Origin: Sarcomyxa edulis
Lineage: Eukaryota; Basidiomycota; Agaricomycetes; Agaricales; Mycenaceae
Assembly: GCA_009761415.1 (NCBI GenBank)
Contig: QUOL01000004.1
Location: 1,860,001-1,924,000, forward strand
Direction: 5' to 3'
Length of the DNA: 64,000 bases
Shown: positions 36,901 to 47,534 of the stretch, one piece after another
Position numbering within the stretch: the stretch's first letter is position 1
Layout of the letters: each line of letters starts with the position of its first letter
Translations under genes and position numbers: made by a program
Notes under the pieces: model-generated
What the model was told of the DNA's origin: nothing
The model's input: the letters and a program-made list of their open reading frames with translations, nothing else
The model's database searches: none

Positions 36901-39900
36901 CGTGGCGTAAATCTATCGGATTTCGACTCTGAGGCAGGACGCGTTTTTCGGCAAACAGACCTCCATCATCTGGTAACAAAATGTCAGCTTCATGTACATG
37001 CGAAAACTTGTTATAAGTACTGGAAGGGTCCCCCAAACCCGAAAGAGTGCAGATTTGATTTAGACGCGAGTAATTATCGCCCTGAGAGTTCATTTAATCC
37101 AGAAAATGGGGAGTTGTGTTTGCGTTGCATGGACGGGCTCGTCAACAACTTCAATTCTACCATTTTAGAGGCAATGCGGTGTAACATGGACATCAAATTC
37201 ATCGGGTCTGGAGCATCTGCGAAAGCTGTACTGTATTATATCACGGATTATATCTCTAAATCTCAGCTGAAGACACACGTAGCTTATGCAGCGCTTGAAT
37301 TGGCGGTAGGTAAACTCGGCGAATACGATCCTGCGGAAGATGATTTCACTGCGCGCGCAAAGTCTATGTTGCAAAAGTGTGCTTACTCGATGATATCCCA
37401 TCAAGAGCTTTCTGCCCAACAAGTTGCGTCTTGGATTATGGACTACGAGGATCATTTTACTAGTCATATATATCGCAAGCTGTACTGGACCACTTACGAG
37501 AATCACGTTGAACGACAACTACCAAGTCCAGAATGTCGAACTCGGGAGAGCGATCCACTAGTCCCAGAAGCCGTCGTAACAGACTCAGACATTGATGCGG
37601 TCCATCCTGTTGAAGAAGAGTCTGATATGCAACACGAGGACGATGTGCCCAGCCGCAACGAGGAAGAATCGGAAAACATAGAAGACGTGGTAGTGGCTAC
37701 AAATGAAGACGGTGAACTTGTCGCACGTTCAGGTCAAGTGGATGATTACACCCACCGAGGGGACGCACTTGAAAACCTACCTTTGTGGGAGTTCGTTAGC
37801 AGGGTTGATAAAGTTGCTAAAACGAAGAAGGACCAAGACGACGAGGACATTGATTCTGGTGACTTGGGGTCTCCTAACATTCAGGCTGAAGAGGTGTGCG
37901 AAGATGAACTTGAATTTGACAGTCTTGAAGACATTCTTCTGTCGACAAAGAAGACCAGACCGTCTTTTGATTTAAACGAGGAACATATTGAATTCGCTAC
38001 TCATAAACATCGCGTTAGACTTCCTCGCCTTGCGTTTGTTCCTGTGACAGTTGGTACGGTACCTCGTCGAGATCGTGACAAAGTATTCCCTCGTTACTGC
38101 AGGCTGATGCTAATACTCTTTAAACCCTGGCGGACAGTCGACGACCTGAAGGAAGACAATGTGAGCTGGCCAGAAGCGTTCGAAATATTTAGACAATCAC
38201 CCGCGTGCGAACGGCATTACTTGAAGATGATGGACAACATGCAAATTATGCATGAATGCAGGGACAGTCGTGATGATCATTTTACCAACCGTCGCGCTCG
38301 TCAGAGATTAGTTCCAGCTGATGGAGGTCGCACCACCACTTACACATCAGACGATTTCTGTGCGGAAACGGACGAAGTGGATATTTTGGAACATATGGAC
38401 TCCATAGAATCTTGCCGATCGAACTATAGTGATAGACTGACTGATACCGTTCTTTCTTGCTTGTCCGGATTGGCTGACGCTGGGATGTTTTCCATGCCAA
38501 GTATGCCTAGACCGGAAACGGGGCCCTGCACTGACGAACAGTTAGTGGACGACCATTCAGACATTGAGACAGAGTGGAGACAAGCCTACGATGATCGCCG
38601 AGATGCTTGGAAGAAGTCGGCAAGTTCACATATACAAGTCCCTTCGCCCGATCAAGGGAGTGGGCACGGTAATGAAGCAAACGAGCAAACCGTCAGTATA
38701 CAAACTGTCTTTAACTTAAATGAAGACGCGTACACAAACCGAGTACCGACTATTCGTCAGGACGTTCCTGCCTCTAGTCCAGACGTGAATGTGGACATTA
38801 CAACCATCATTAAAGACTGGAGCTTGAACGAGAAACAAGAGTTCGCATTTCGAATGATCGCTGAGCATTCTCTGCAATCTCGCCCAGACGCCCTACGTAT
38901 GTACATCTCTGGCTCTGCAGGAACTGGAAAATCGAGAGTTATCAGTGCGTTGAAAGATTTTTTTGAGAGGAGAAACCAAACCCGGAGATTCAGATTATCT
39001 TCGTTTATGGGTGTCGCTGCGCGAAACATCTCAGGCATGACACTTCACTCAGCGCTTTCCTTGAATCAACGGGCGAAATTTAAATCTGGCGGTAAGTCTC
39101 GTCGAGACCTTGTGGCTATGTGGGAGGGTGTTGATTATCTGTTCGTGGACGAAGTTTCAATGATTGGCTGTAGTCTGTTGTGTCAGATCAGTGAGGCACT
39201 CACTTATGCAAAAGGCAGCACGGCCGCGTTCGGAGGCATCAACGTCATATTTGCGGGGGACTTTGCTCAGTTACCCCCGGTCATGGAGACACGATTGTTT
39301 GCACAAATCGATACCCGCAATTTTTCAAAAGCCTCTACGGTCAAAGGCCAGAATACCATCCTTGGGAGACTACTCTGGTTATCTGTGAAAACTGTCGTTG
39401 TGCTCGACCAAGTCATGAGACAATCCGGGGATGAAAACGCCACATTTGTCGATTTGTTAAGCCGCTTGCGAGAAGGCCGATGCACTGAAGACGACTACAA
39501 CGTTTTAAACACTCGATTGATCAGCAACAACAAACCGAGTATTCAAACAGACGAATGGAAATTCGCACCTGTTATTGTTTCCGACAATGCAGTCAAAGAT
39601 GCTATCAACGAGAAGGCCGCCATTGCGTTCGCCGCCGACACCGGTCAAGACCTACACTGGTATTATGCTCTCGATCGCCGTAGTGGAAATAACCTATTAG
39701 ATGAATCGTTAAACGCTAAGCTGCAGTCTATGCACTCCGGCCAAACTAACCAACGTCTTGGTAGAATTCCGCTTGTTGTTGGGATGCCCGTACTTATATC
39801 CCAAAACTTTGATGTCAATGGCGGCGTTGTCAATGGCAGTCGAGGTAAATTGAGAAAGATTCGCTATCTCATTGGAGCGGATGGCCGTCGGCACCTGAAA

Positions 39901-40907
39901 TCGTGTGTTGTGCACGTAGACGACGCGTCTGATGACTTGATGCCTCACCTGGATCTGAAAGATGTGCCTGTTCTCGAGGATACAACGGACATGAAATTCA
40001 CTCACCCTCATTCCAAGAAGTCTTGCACCATCAAGAGAACACAAGTGCCAATTTTACCGGCTTTCGCAATGACTGCTCATAAAGCGCAAGGCCAGTCGAT
40101 GACCAACGTAGTTGTGGATCTTGAAGGTTGTCGGGGAACGGAGGCGCCATATGTGATGATATCGAGAGCCACTTCACTGGATGGTTTATTGGTACTCAGA
40201 CCTTTCAGCATTTCGAAAATTAGGTGCAGACAGTCTCAAGACATGAGACTGGAGGTGAAAAGGTTACGTGTTCTGAACCTTCTCACGGTCCTCCACCATG
40301 GAAATGCTTCCGCGTCAGCTTCCGCTCAAGACGCATTGACTGCTCTTGGTGAACAGATACCAACTACCAGCAGCGACGTTCCACTCACCGACACCAGCGA
40401 CGATCCAATAACTTTATTGGGTAAGATACAGTCAAAACAAGTCCATGACATCGCTCAGCATATCCCTACAATTACTCCAATCGCCAGTGAGTAATTTCGT
40501 CTCATCTTTATTTTTGTTAACTGGTACACTTTATTCAGAAAGAGTCCGTACAGTCAAGAAGCGAGTCCGACAATCAAGCGTCGGTCCTCGCATCAATACG
40601 GACGCCGTATTGCGCGTCGAGGAATTTGCTCCCGCAATGATGGACGTAGACACTCCCGATCTCGGTAAGCACCACTCAGACCAATCGGTGTCGGCGAGTC
40701 TGAATACTCGATTTTATCAGATGGGGACATCCATCCTGCCACCAATTTATCTGGTTAATAATCTTTTGACTTTTCTCTACACATAACCTCACACACACAC
40801 CTACAGACCGCGTTCGCGTCACAAAACGAAAATTGCCCACTCGTATCGAGTATTTCCCACCTGTCAAACGACCCCGCCTATCGAATGCATCTTCTCAGCA
40901 CCCGTGA
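33901..40907 (+). CDS. Helitron RepHel transposase: HUH Rep endonuclease plus PIF1-type helicase
   Basis: Five exons by frame: 33901-34192, 34312-34344, 34394-40486, 40539-40664 and 40807-40907, giving 2,214 aa with all phases consistent. The N-terminal part contains MSVLVNGRSASVSYSQSPSS and LDRDVCLGLDFNAQLRE. A Cys-rich probable zinc region follows (CASCAERVLC ... CSPCSKSL), then the Helitron N-terminal domain (NEFNNPYLFPMMYPTLFPYG). The Rep domain has FYITINPADIYNP, the HUH motif GTLHCHMLIW (about 36700-36717) and the two-Tyr motif LYYITDYISKSQLK (about 37231-37270). The helicase has Walker A SGSAGTGKSR (about 38910-38937), FVDEVSMIG, IFAGDFAQLPPV, TAHKAQGQS and MISRATS. The small C-terminal exons are basic (TVKKRVRQ, VTKRKLPTR, VKRPRL), possibly an NLS. 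There are no stops or frameshifts. Joining of the two short N-terminal exons is inferred. Confidence 0.92.
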
Positions 40908-41240
40908 TACCCGAATACAAACACTGCCCTGTCGTCCAACTACCGACTCTCGCTATAGTTCACTCTTACCATGATTAACCCGGTATCTCGTTTAGGTTGA
41001 CTCCTATACAACGTTATACCGTCCATCTACCTTCCCTCGGTACGCGGATGTCTCGGGCAGATCTGCGGTACTTTCGGGTGTCTCGGTTTGATCCTTTGCA
41101 TTTAGTATGTCTTTTAATTTCTCCTTTTATTCTCCTTTTAATTCTTTTTCTGTGTTCTGTCAGGAGAAGCCGGTACGGACCTTCCACATGGAGTTACATA
41201 AATACGGACTCGTTCACGCTGGATATTTCACGTCTTCCCA
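40908..41240. other. Spacer between the two Helitron genes
   Basis: 333 bases, pyrimidine-rich (ttttattctccttttaattc near 41125). It presumably holds the 3' end of RepHel and the promoter of the second gene. An upstream non-coding exon of the second gene may be present but cannot be shown. Confidence 0.4.
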
Positions 41241-42781
41241 ATGCCTCCCCGACGCAGCCCCTCACCCATGTCCGACATCGAATCCGATTCACCTCTGTCT
41301 AGATCTCCATCCCCACACATTGCATCTGTCCCGACCTCGCCTAGTTCTACTCCTTCTTCACCCGTACCGCCGCCTAAGGCAAAAGCATCTCCTCCTCCTG
41401 TTGCGCCGGTGTCTGAATTGCATTCCGTCTTCATTCAGCACCGCTTGGACGACGCCATCTACGACCAATGTGTTGATCAAATCGAAGCCATGGGTCCTCT
41501 TGCATTAGGTCAAGCAACTTTCGGTGAAGACATATTGCCCGATGTCCATGCCTGGACCCCGAACATATCCTACAAGAAGAAGGACGGTTCGGAATATGTT
41601 GGCACCATCATTGGTGAGATCAAACGCACCGCAGACGGAACTATGCTGTCTTCGAAGGGCAACCACTATCTAGGTAGACCGGGAGACGTACGTGCTTTTC
41701 CTCTTCTTCATTCTCACTTCGACTTATTCCTGTAATCACAGCTTCGTCCTATCTCTGACAAGTCTATGCCCAGAAACGTCATTGTGGTCGGCAAACCCAC
41801 CGCGTCGACGAAAGCAATGGCGATCCTGTTTGATAACCAGGTGGCCAGTTGTGAAGACTGGAGACTGGCCGATGTCAAGTTAGAGGAAGAGGCTGGACAG
41901 GTTAGTTTTCATCCATCTTCTACCATTTTGCCTGGAACTGATCCCTTTCGAACTGTAGAATCCGGTTGCTAGGGAAGTAACAAGGCAGTCCAGCTCTGAT
42001 CCGTCTGCAGCTCATGGGTATATTGCCGTCCATTTACCTCCAACCTATGGTGTACGCAATTTTATGTTATACTTCCACTTTATCACATTGACATTTTCGC
42101 AGGGCGTCCAGGGCAACAATTTCGGTAAGACCGTCCAACCGAAGAAGACCGTGAAGCGATCCATGCGCGATGTAGAAGATGGGAGCGGACCCAGCAAAGA
42201 ACATGCCTCTGTCGTCCCTTCTGGTACGTATGCATATCATTATCCTTTAACGCACTTCTCGATACTCACTCTTGCCGCGTTCCTAGATAATCTCCGAGTC
42301 GGGACCTTGTACGAACCCAGCCTTTTGCCCGACTACGGTGGACCGGTGTTTCGTCATGAGAAGGCTAAATTAGTCCAGCAGGACATCCGTGGCGTCGATA
42401 ACAAACTCATCACGCCTTGGGACGCCTACTCCGACCTTCGACCAGGTACTCTCGTTCTTATTCGCGGGACCTTACATTGCTACGTCTACAAGGACGGTAG
42501 CCGTGGCAGAAAGGTACGTGTTTTTCGATTCACTATCTGTCATGTTGTACATTCTAACAATCTTTAAGATCTATCAATTCAACGCACTCAACGTAAAGGT
42601 CATATCTCAATCGGACTTTGCGATTGAGCCGAAACTGCCACCTGTTTTCCCCGGGGATTCTTCCTACCCCGTCGCCTCGGGTTCTGGTCACGCGTCTACG
42701 TCTACTGCAACTGACGATTCTGAACGCAAGTCTTTCGACAACTTCACTGTGGCAAAACGCCAGAGGAAGGATGAAGACTAG
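41241..42781 (+). CDS. Helitron-associated protein of unknown function, possible OB-fold ssDNA-binding protein
   Basis: Six exons by frame: 41241-41687, 41742-41900, 41959-42051, 42103-42223, 42287-42513 and 42569-42781, giving 419 aa with all phases consistent. The first ~60 residues are Ser/Pro-rich and disordered. A compact part follows (HSVFIQHRLDDAIYDQC, LGQATFGEDILPDVHAW, RNVIVVGKPTASTK), then a basic linker (KTVQPKKTVKRSMRD). A C-terminal beta-rich part (WDAYSDLRPGTLVLIRGTLH, CYVYKDGSRGRKIYQFNALN, VKVISQSD) has the strand spacing of an OB-fold. It ends in a Ser-rich, basic tail (FTVAKRQRKDED). Helitrons of plants and animals often carry RPA-like single-strand-binding genes, so an analogous role is possible. 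This is inference; no family is recognised with certainty. A polyadenylation-type aataaa lies at 42995-43000. Confidence 0.8.
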
Positions 42782-42994
42782 CCCACACCGTCTTCCCCAC
42801 GCCACTGTACCATATTTCGATTTACGGCGTTGTATTTCTTCCGTTCTCATTCATACTTTTCCGCTTGATCCACTTTTTTAATATCTAATCCTACTTTCTA
42901 CTCATAGTCGTTCCCATTATTTGGTTTTTGCATTCCCACCTTGTATTTGTGTTTTCGATACTCAGTATCCTGTATTCCGTTTGTCTGCTTTTCC

Positions 42995-43000
42995 AATAAA
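42995..43000 (+). terminator. Polyadenylation-type signal aataaa after the Helitron-associated gene
   Basis: aataaa occurs about 215 bases after the stop at 42781, in an otherwise T-rich 3' region. Confidence 0.4.
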
Positions 43001-43177
43001 ATGTCTGTTTAATGTAATATGGACATCACAAAGTCCTACTCGCATCTGGACACTCGCACACCTCCCTTGAACAAAAGTACATTGTCCCATCAGCGTTGAT
43101 GTTCCTAACCAAGAAGACCATCTTCAATAGCGCTGATTCATCTCGTTAATTCGGTGAATTTTCATTGCGGTGGAAAC

Positions 43178-43705
43178 TTACGTTGCCAGTAAAGCGTCGA
43201 CCAGTGCCGAATCTGCTTCCCTCATGTCGACAACAGGCTTAGAAATACCATTCTTGACAACTAGTATGTTTCCGAACCACATCCTACGTAGGCTATCGGG
43301 GAGACTGCGATTTCTCGCTTGATCCGTGCGTGCTTGGCTAGTGTAGAACACCGTATAGGCATTCGGAAGGGCGATGGACGACGGATCACCTGGTTTCAAA
43401 TGTGTGATTTGAAGCCGGCAAGTATCGAGGTTGGTTATTAGGTTGGCGCCGAGAGGTTTCGGAACCCATACGTCGGTGGCGAGATCGTCAATAGAGAAGG
43501 TTTCGAGGATGCCGCGATCTAGAGGAACAGGAACAGGGTTGCGAGAGCGAACTCCTGTAGCATATAAAAACCCGGTGTATAACTCGTCATAATCCTGTTC
43601 GTCGTGTCAGAATGAGTCGTGGTATACAGACATGCACATTACCACTAGATGAGAATGAATAAATTTTGCTGTTTGAATCATGTCTCGCATAGTGAATTGG
43701 GCCAT
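43178..43705 (-). CDS. Small protein of unrecognised family X, copy 1
   Basis: Two exons (43643-43705 and 43178-43594) give about 159 aa. The first exon is exactly 21 codons, as in copies 2 and 3: MAQFTMRDMIQTAKFIHSHLV. The second has GFLYATGVRSRNPVPVPLD, a DDLATDVWVPKP segment, LQITHLKPGD, NAYTVFYTSQ and the C-terminal block WFGNILVVKNGISKPVVD...ALVDALLAT. The stop overlaps a good splice donor (aac|gtaagt), and all three copies have a donor at this site, so a short extra C-terminal exon may exist. No signal peptide or membrane helix. It is head-to-head with the family Y gene at 43839, start codons 133 bases apart. Function unknown. Confidence 0.7.
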
Positions 43706-43838
43706 GGCTGTAGATGCAGTGGGTAGAGGTGCTGTCCGTCAGCCAAGTTAACCGCTGATTTCTCACTGACATGAGGCTGACTCGTTTGTGAGCTTTAAAG
43801 GCTGGGTGGGCATCAAATGGTCACTCAGCTTTGTTACC
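43706..43838. promoter_or_regulatory. Short bidirectional promoter of X1/Y1 module
   Basis: 133 bases between two divergent start codons of families X and Y. The second module (X3/Y2) has the same head-to-head arrangement with a 165-base gap. Confidence 0.5.
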
Positions 43839-44806
43839 ATGCCCGATGACATGTACCACGATTGGCCTATGGTTCAATGGCGTGTGGCTACGTTCGCCAA
43901 TCTCGTCGACGTCGTAATCTACACTCTGGAAGTGTGCGATTTCCCAACGCTAGTGGCCCTATCCCATACCACCTTCGCTCTCCGACTCGCCGTCAAGAGA
44001 ATCATGCAATCCCGACTCATGGGCGTCTTGGGATCCTTTATGCATCCGCCCTTCGTGAAGTACTTCATGAACAGCTTACGAACGGCAGGCGGAGCCATGT
44101 ATGGATCCGCGGTCAATGCACTCATGGATCCCGAGCGGCAGTGGCAACCCCGAAACCTCAACGTATCTGTTCCGTCCGGTTCGCTTACCGAAGATAGTGA
44201 TTTGTTGCGACTGCTGCTGGGTATGGGGTACGACCTTGGAGAATACGAATTTGATATTCGATTCACAGAGGGTATCGATCATTTGCACGTGTTCACGCAG
44301 AGGAAGGTACGCCGGACTCAAATTGCAGTGGCACCGTCACAATTTGTTCACCCACTTTATAGACTGGTTCGGTGGTAATGGTAGCGGAGAGTGTTGAGCA
44401 ATCGATTTTCCCACCGATTTTTTCCTCCGACGTAACATCAAAGATGAACTATATGACCAGTAGAGGACTGTTCTGCCCATATCCGCATCTCGCCAACCGT
44501 CGACTTGGCCTCTCCCTATACCACACTCCATCCCTCTCAACTCGCCTCAGTCATAGGGATCAAGACATAGTTATACTACGAAAAACGTCTTGCTCATATT
44601 TCCGGCCAGACTGTGGACCGAATTGCCCCCTGTTATGGCGAAGGATTAGGGGACACAGGGGTATTGCGGTCTTCGATTGGCGGAATACAGGTGTTTTGCG
44701 GATGGACTGGTCTAATGAGATAGGTGCTGGTGGGAAAACGGCGTACAAATGGCGGTTAGGTGCAAGGTGTAGCAATCCCTCTTGTGACCATTCCGAATCG
44801 ACATAG
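43839..44806 (+). CDS. Protein of unrecognised family Y, copy 1 (degenerate nucleotidyltransferase-like)
   Basis: Exons 43839-44306 and 44363-44806 give 303 aa. The N-terminal ~60 residues look like an F-box-type helical segment (NLVDVVIYTLEVCDFPTLVA, LSHTTFALRLAVKRIMQSR). Then AGGAMYGSAVNALM...RNLNVSVPSG has the spacing of a nucleotidyltransferase hGS...DhD core, but the acidic pair is NLN. The second exon has FPPIFSSDVTSKMNYMTSRG and a C-terminal four-Cys part: CGPNCPLLWRRIRGHRGIAV and RCSNPSCDHS, shared with copy 2 as CGGEC...CDNPTC. This suggests a zinc-binding ribbon. No signal peptide. An in-frame open stretch extends upstream to 43788, but the first ATG is 43839. Function unknown. Confidence 0.7.
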
Positions 44807-45020
44807 ACCGACTTGGATTTGCGAACACTATGGCCTTATGTCTATCACCACTTCATCCAACTTTTCATCACATTTTTTATTAAGGAGATTTCGATAACTG
44901 GTTTACATACTTAGAAGGATCATGTTCTGATATAACGAGATCCATTATTGAATCTGATGCAAACTGATCGCTCTGCCAGAAATTTCAGTTCGTCTATTGC
45001 AGAACAATTTGTTTTGCTAC
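44807..45020. other. Spacer between Y1 and X2
   Basis: 214 bases between convergent genes. It may contain the small C-terminal exon suspected for X2: the stop at 45021 overlaps a donor, and possible acceptors lie near 44950-44970. No other feature seen. Confidence 0.4.
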
Positions 45021-45558
45021 TTACGAGCTCAGTATCATGTCCACAAGAGCAGCGTCCTCCCGTGTGACGTGGACCAATGGCTGCCTAATGCCATGTTTCA
45101 ATACAAGCACGCTTCCTCGCCAATCCACATCTGTGCCACGGAAGATGGATTTAAGTGATCGGTTTCGAGTTAAACTAAGTTGGTCTTGGTCGTAGAAAAT
45201 GATGGTGAAAGGATTGCGAAGAAGAACGCCTTCACCGTCTGCACTCGGGAATTTGGTGATCAACACATGTTTAACTGTGAGCTCTGTACCAGCAAGATCC
45301 GATGATTCGGGTGACATCCAAACATCCGTAGCCAGGTCTGCTATTGTCTCGATATTCAACAAGTCAGACCCGACAGGGACAGGGATCTTCAAACGAGCAG
45401 AAAATCCAGACGGATAGAAAAACCCCTGTAATTGCCCTGTAGACGGCTGCAACAACGTGAGTAGACCTGGCCGCGAACAACGTCACTGTCCGTACCAAAT
45501 TTGCGCCTGTAATAAGATCGACGAGGTCTGTATACTGCCGGAATGTAAAAGGAGGCAT
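45021..45558 (-). CDS. Small protein of unrecognised family X, copy 2
   Basis: Exons 45496-45558 (21 codons, MPPFTFRQYTDLVDLITGAN, L) and 45021-45446 give 162 aa, the same length as copy 3. Shared blocks: GFFYPSGFSARLKIPVPVGS, IADLATDVWMSPESSD, LTVKHVLITKFPSADGEG, NPFTIIFYDQDQ, WRGSVLVLKHGIRQPLVHV, ALVDMILSS. The stop again coincides with a splice donor (gagctc|gtaagt), so the real C-terminus may lie a few residues further on another exon. Unlike copies 1 and 3, this copy has no family Y gene directly head-to-head with it; the next gene upstream (Y2) runs in the same direction. Function unknown. Confidence 0.68.
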
Positions 45559-45821
45559 GGTGGTTTGCTACGAGTTGTTCGTGACAAGATAAGTACCGTC
45601 AGGAGGTAATTCAACGGGGTCGCTATCGTGGGAATTACAAAATATCGTATATTCGAGCGCGAATCTCACACATCTCCTTTCTCCTCTGAATCCCACATTT
45701 TGTCGGTCTTATACGTACGGATCTTCCAGTCTGAATGTAGTCTCATATATAAAGGCTCAATGACTTCAACGAGCTGGCCGGAATTAATTGACATGCTACA
45801 TAAGGACTACATAATGAGACA
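45559..45821. other. Spacer between X2 and Y2
   Basis: 263 bases; presumably the promoter of X2 and the 3' end of Y2, both on the minus strand. Nothing else seen. Confidence 0.4.
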
Positions 45822-46826
45822 CTAAACGTAACCCGGGTTATTTGGGCACGTCGGATTATCACAGATCTCTCGAAGTCTCCACTTGTATTGGTACGACGAC
45901 GATCCGAGAATGTCGAGCAAACCGACTCCTGGGTTCCATCCAAATTTGCCTATACCTCGCCCACCTCGTATTCTTCTCCATATCGCCGTACATTCGCCGC
46001 CACAGGGAACTCGCCACAATGTTGCGTTGTCGACAATGTTGATTCTCCTCTCGCGATGGCTAGCGTACGTAGCATCAGATACAACGACAGTGGCCGATTT
46101 TGTGAAAGCCAGCCGCTCCGCCGCCAGGACCGGATACAGAGAGAATATACCGTTCCAGGTACAGAAGTTCATCCTCGACGTAGTGTCCGACCCGAGGACG
46201 ACAGGTAGGATAGATTTTTCCGAACTTTCGGAAATGGTGACCTGGAATTGAGTAATCAATTTCCATACCATGTGCAGTTCGTTCAATTAGCTCACTGTGT
46301 TCGTCGTTGAGCAGCCTATCCAGTGACCTATTGTTCCAGCCCTGTAATTCACGGATACAGGCACTTCGAGGAAGTCGTAACCGTGTGTGAAGAAAAATTC
46401 CATGACGAGCGACGCCGTTCCACGGGGTACAACAACGTTCAAATCATGCGGGTCCCATTCGCAGTGAGGAGTGACCATGGCTAACGCTGACGAACCGGAG
46501 ATAGCTGCACCTGTGGTTTTGAGGAGACTCCACAAGTTGACTACATCCTCGTTGACAGTCAAGAAACGGCGAATGACCATATACCGCCTCGTATTCATGA
46601 CTCTAGAGGCGAGTTTTTGATATGTCTTGCATGTGCATGAGAATCGAGCCATGGTGGCTAGATCAAACCATTCCATCGTGTACATCATGACATCGACCAT
46701 GTTGAAATATATCGCCATATTGCGTTCCATGCTTTCCCCACTCGTTATCATAGAGCGCCGAACGGGAGGATAGAATGCCACATTGGCTCTGGCTGATACA
46801 CTCGTTGACAAGGAGAGCGAAGTCAT
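45822..46826 (-). CDS. Protein of unrecognised family Y, copy 2 (degenerate nucleotidyltransferase-like)
   Basis: Exons 46296-46826 and 45822-46241 give 316 aa, with the single intron at the same place and phase as copy 1. The N-terminal helical F-box-like part is FNMVDVMMYTMEWFDLATMA, RFSCTCKTYQKLASRVMNTR. The core is TGAAISGSSALAMVTPHCEW, DPHDLNVVVPRG, again with Asn where an active nucleotidyltransferase has its second acidic residue (DLN). The second exon has ILPVVLGSDTTSRMNFCTWN and the conserved Cys block PCGGECTAIWRRIRGGRGIG and CDNPTCPNN. An alternative upstream in-frame ATG at 46895 would add 23 residues. It is head-to-head with X3 (start codons 165 bases apart). Function unknown. 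Confidence 0.7.
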
Positions 46827-46991
46827 GTCTGGGCTACAGTGAGGGGGGAACGGTGGACGGAAGATAAAGTACTTCCGTGTGACCGTGACTAACATTGCAC
46901 CCCTGATTCACAATTAACCCAGAGGCTGTGTTTCTGAGACAGCCGTCCATGTTATTACATTTTGTGTCTCCTCGATAACCATTCAACTATC

Positions 46992-47534
46992 ATGCCTCCC
47001 TTCACTGTTGCCCATTTCCATAACGCAATTCATTCCATGAATCGTCGTCTGCCAGTACGGACATTTCTAATCAGACCGTGGAGATTTGACTAATGCTGTT
47101 CTGTACAGGGTTACTTTCGCAGCTTCCAAGGGTTTCTATACCCTTCTGGTTTTGACGTTAGGTGCATCGTTCCTGTACCGCTGGACGTAGGGATGGAAAC
47201 TGTATCATCTGTAGACGACCTCGACACGGACGTATGGATTGCTCAAGACACTCTGTTCGACAACTTCGTTGACCTGAACGAAAACCGGCTGACCGTAACC
47301 CACATGCCCACCGCAGACGGCCCCGGTTTCCCACTAACGAACGCGTTCACGATCTTCTACGAGCATCAGTCAGGGGTCGACCGAGGGGTCAACCGCTGCT
47401 TACGACATGTCGTACCGGGAGAGGACACTATTTGGGTTGGTAACGTCTTGGTAGTTAAGCACGGAATCAACACTCCAGTTGTGAGTGTCAACAGCGTCGA
47501 CGGGCTCTTAATCGACACTATCGTAGGATCGTGA
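46992..47534 (+). CDS. Small protein of unrecognised family X, copy 3
   Basis: Exons 46992-47054 (21 codons, MPPFTVAHFHNAIHSMNRRL, P) and 47109-47534 give 162 aa. Shared family blocks: GYFRSFQGFLYPSGFDVRCI, DLDTDVWIAQDT, LTVTHMPTADGPG, NAFTIFYEHQ, WVGNVLVVKHGINTPVVSV, LLIDTIVGS. As in the other copies, the stop lies inside a splice donor (ggatc|gtgagt), and an acceptor (atacag) follows within 40 bases, so the last residues are uncertain. It forms a divergent pair with Y2. Function unknown. Confidence 0.7.

Larger units (their letters stand above)
33901..42781 (+). mobile_element. Helitron, apparently autonomous (coding core; ends unresolved)
   Basis: Rolling-circle transposon. The core consists of an intact RepHel gene (33901-40907) and a second co-oriented spliced gene (41241-42781). 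The true termini were not found: Helitrons begin TC, end CTRR after a short hairpin, and leave no target duplication, so they are hard to place by eye. The left end should lie in 33267-33900. The right end lies after 42781, either in the gap before 43178 or as far as 47.5-48.0 kb if the X/Y genes are cargo. Intact coding capacity suggests recent activity. Confidence 0.85.

Noticed and set aside
40785..40803. Short ca-repeat (acacacacac)
   Set aside because: Lies inside an intron of the Helitron gene and is too short to matter.
46276..46330. Possible frameshift in family Y copy 2, since two frames are open here
   Set aside because: A donor (aacaca|gtgagc) and an acceptor (attccag) give a phase-0 intron at the same place as in copy 1, so no frameshift is needed.
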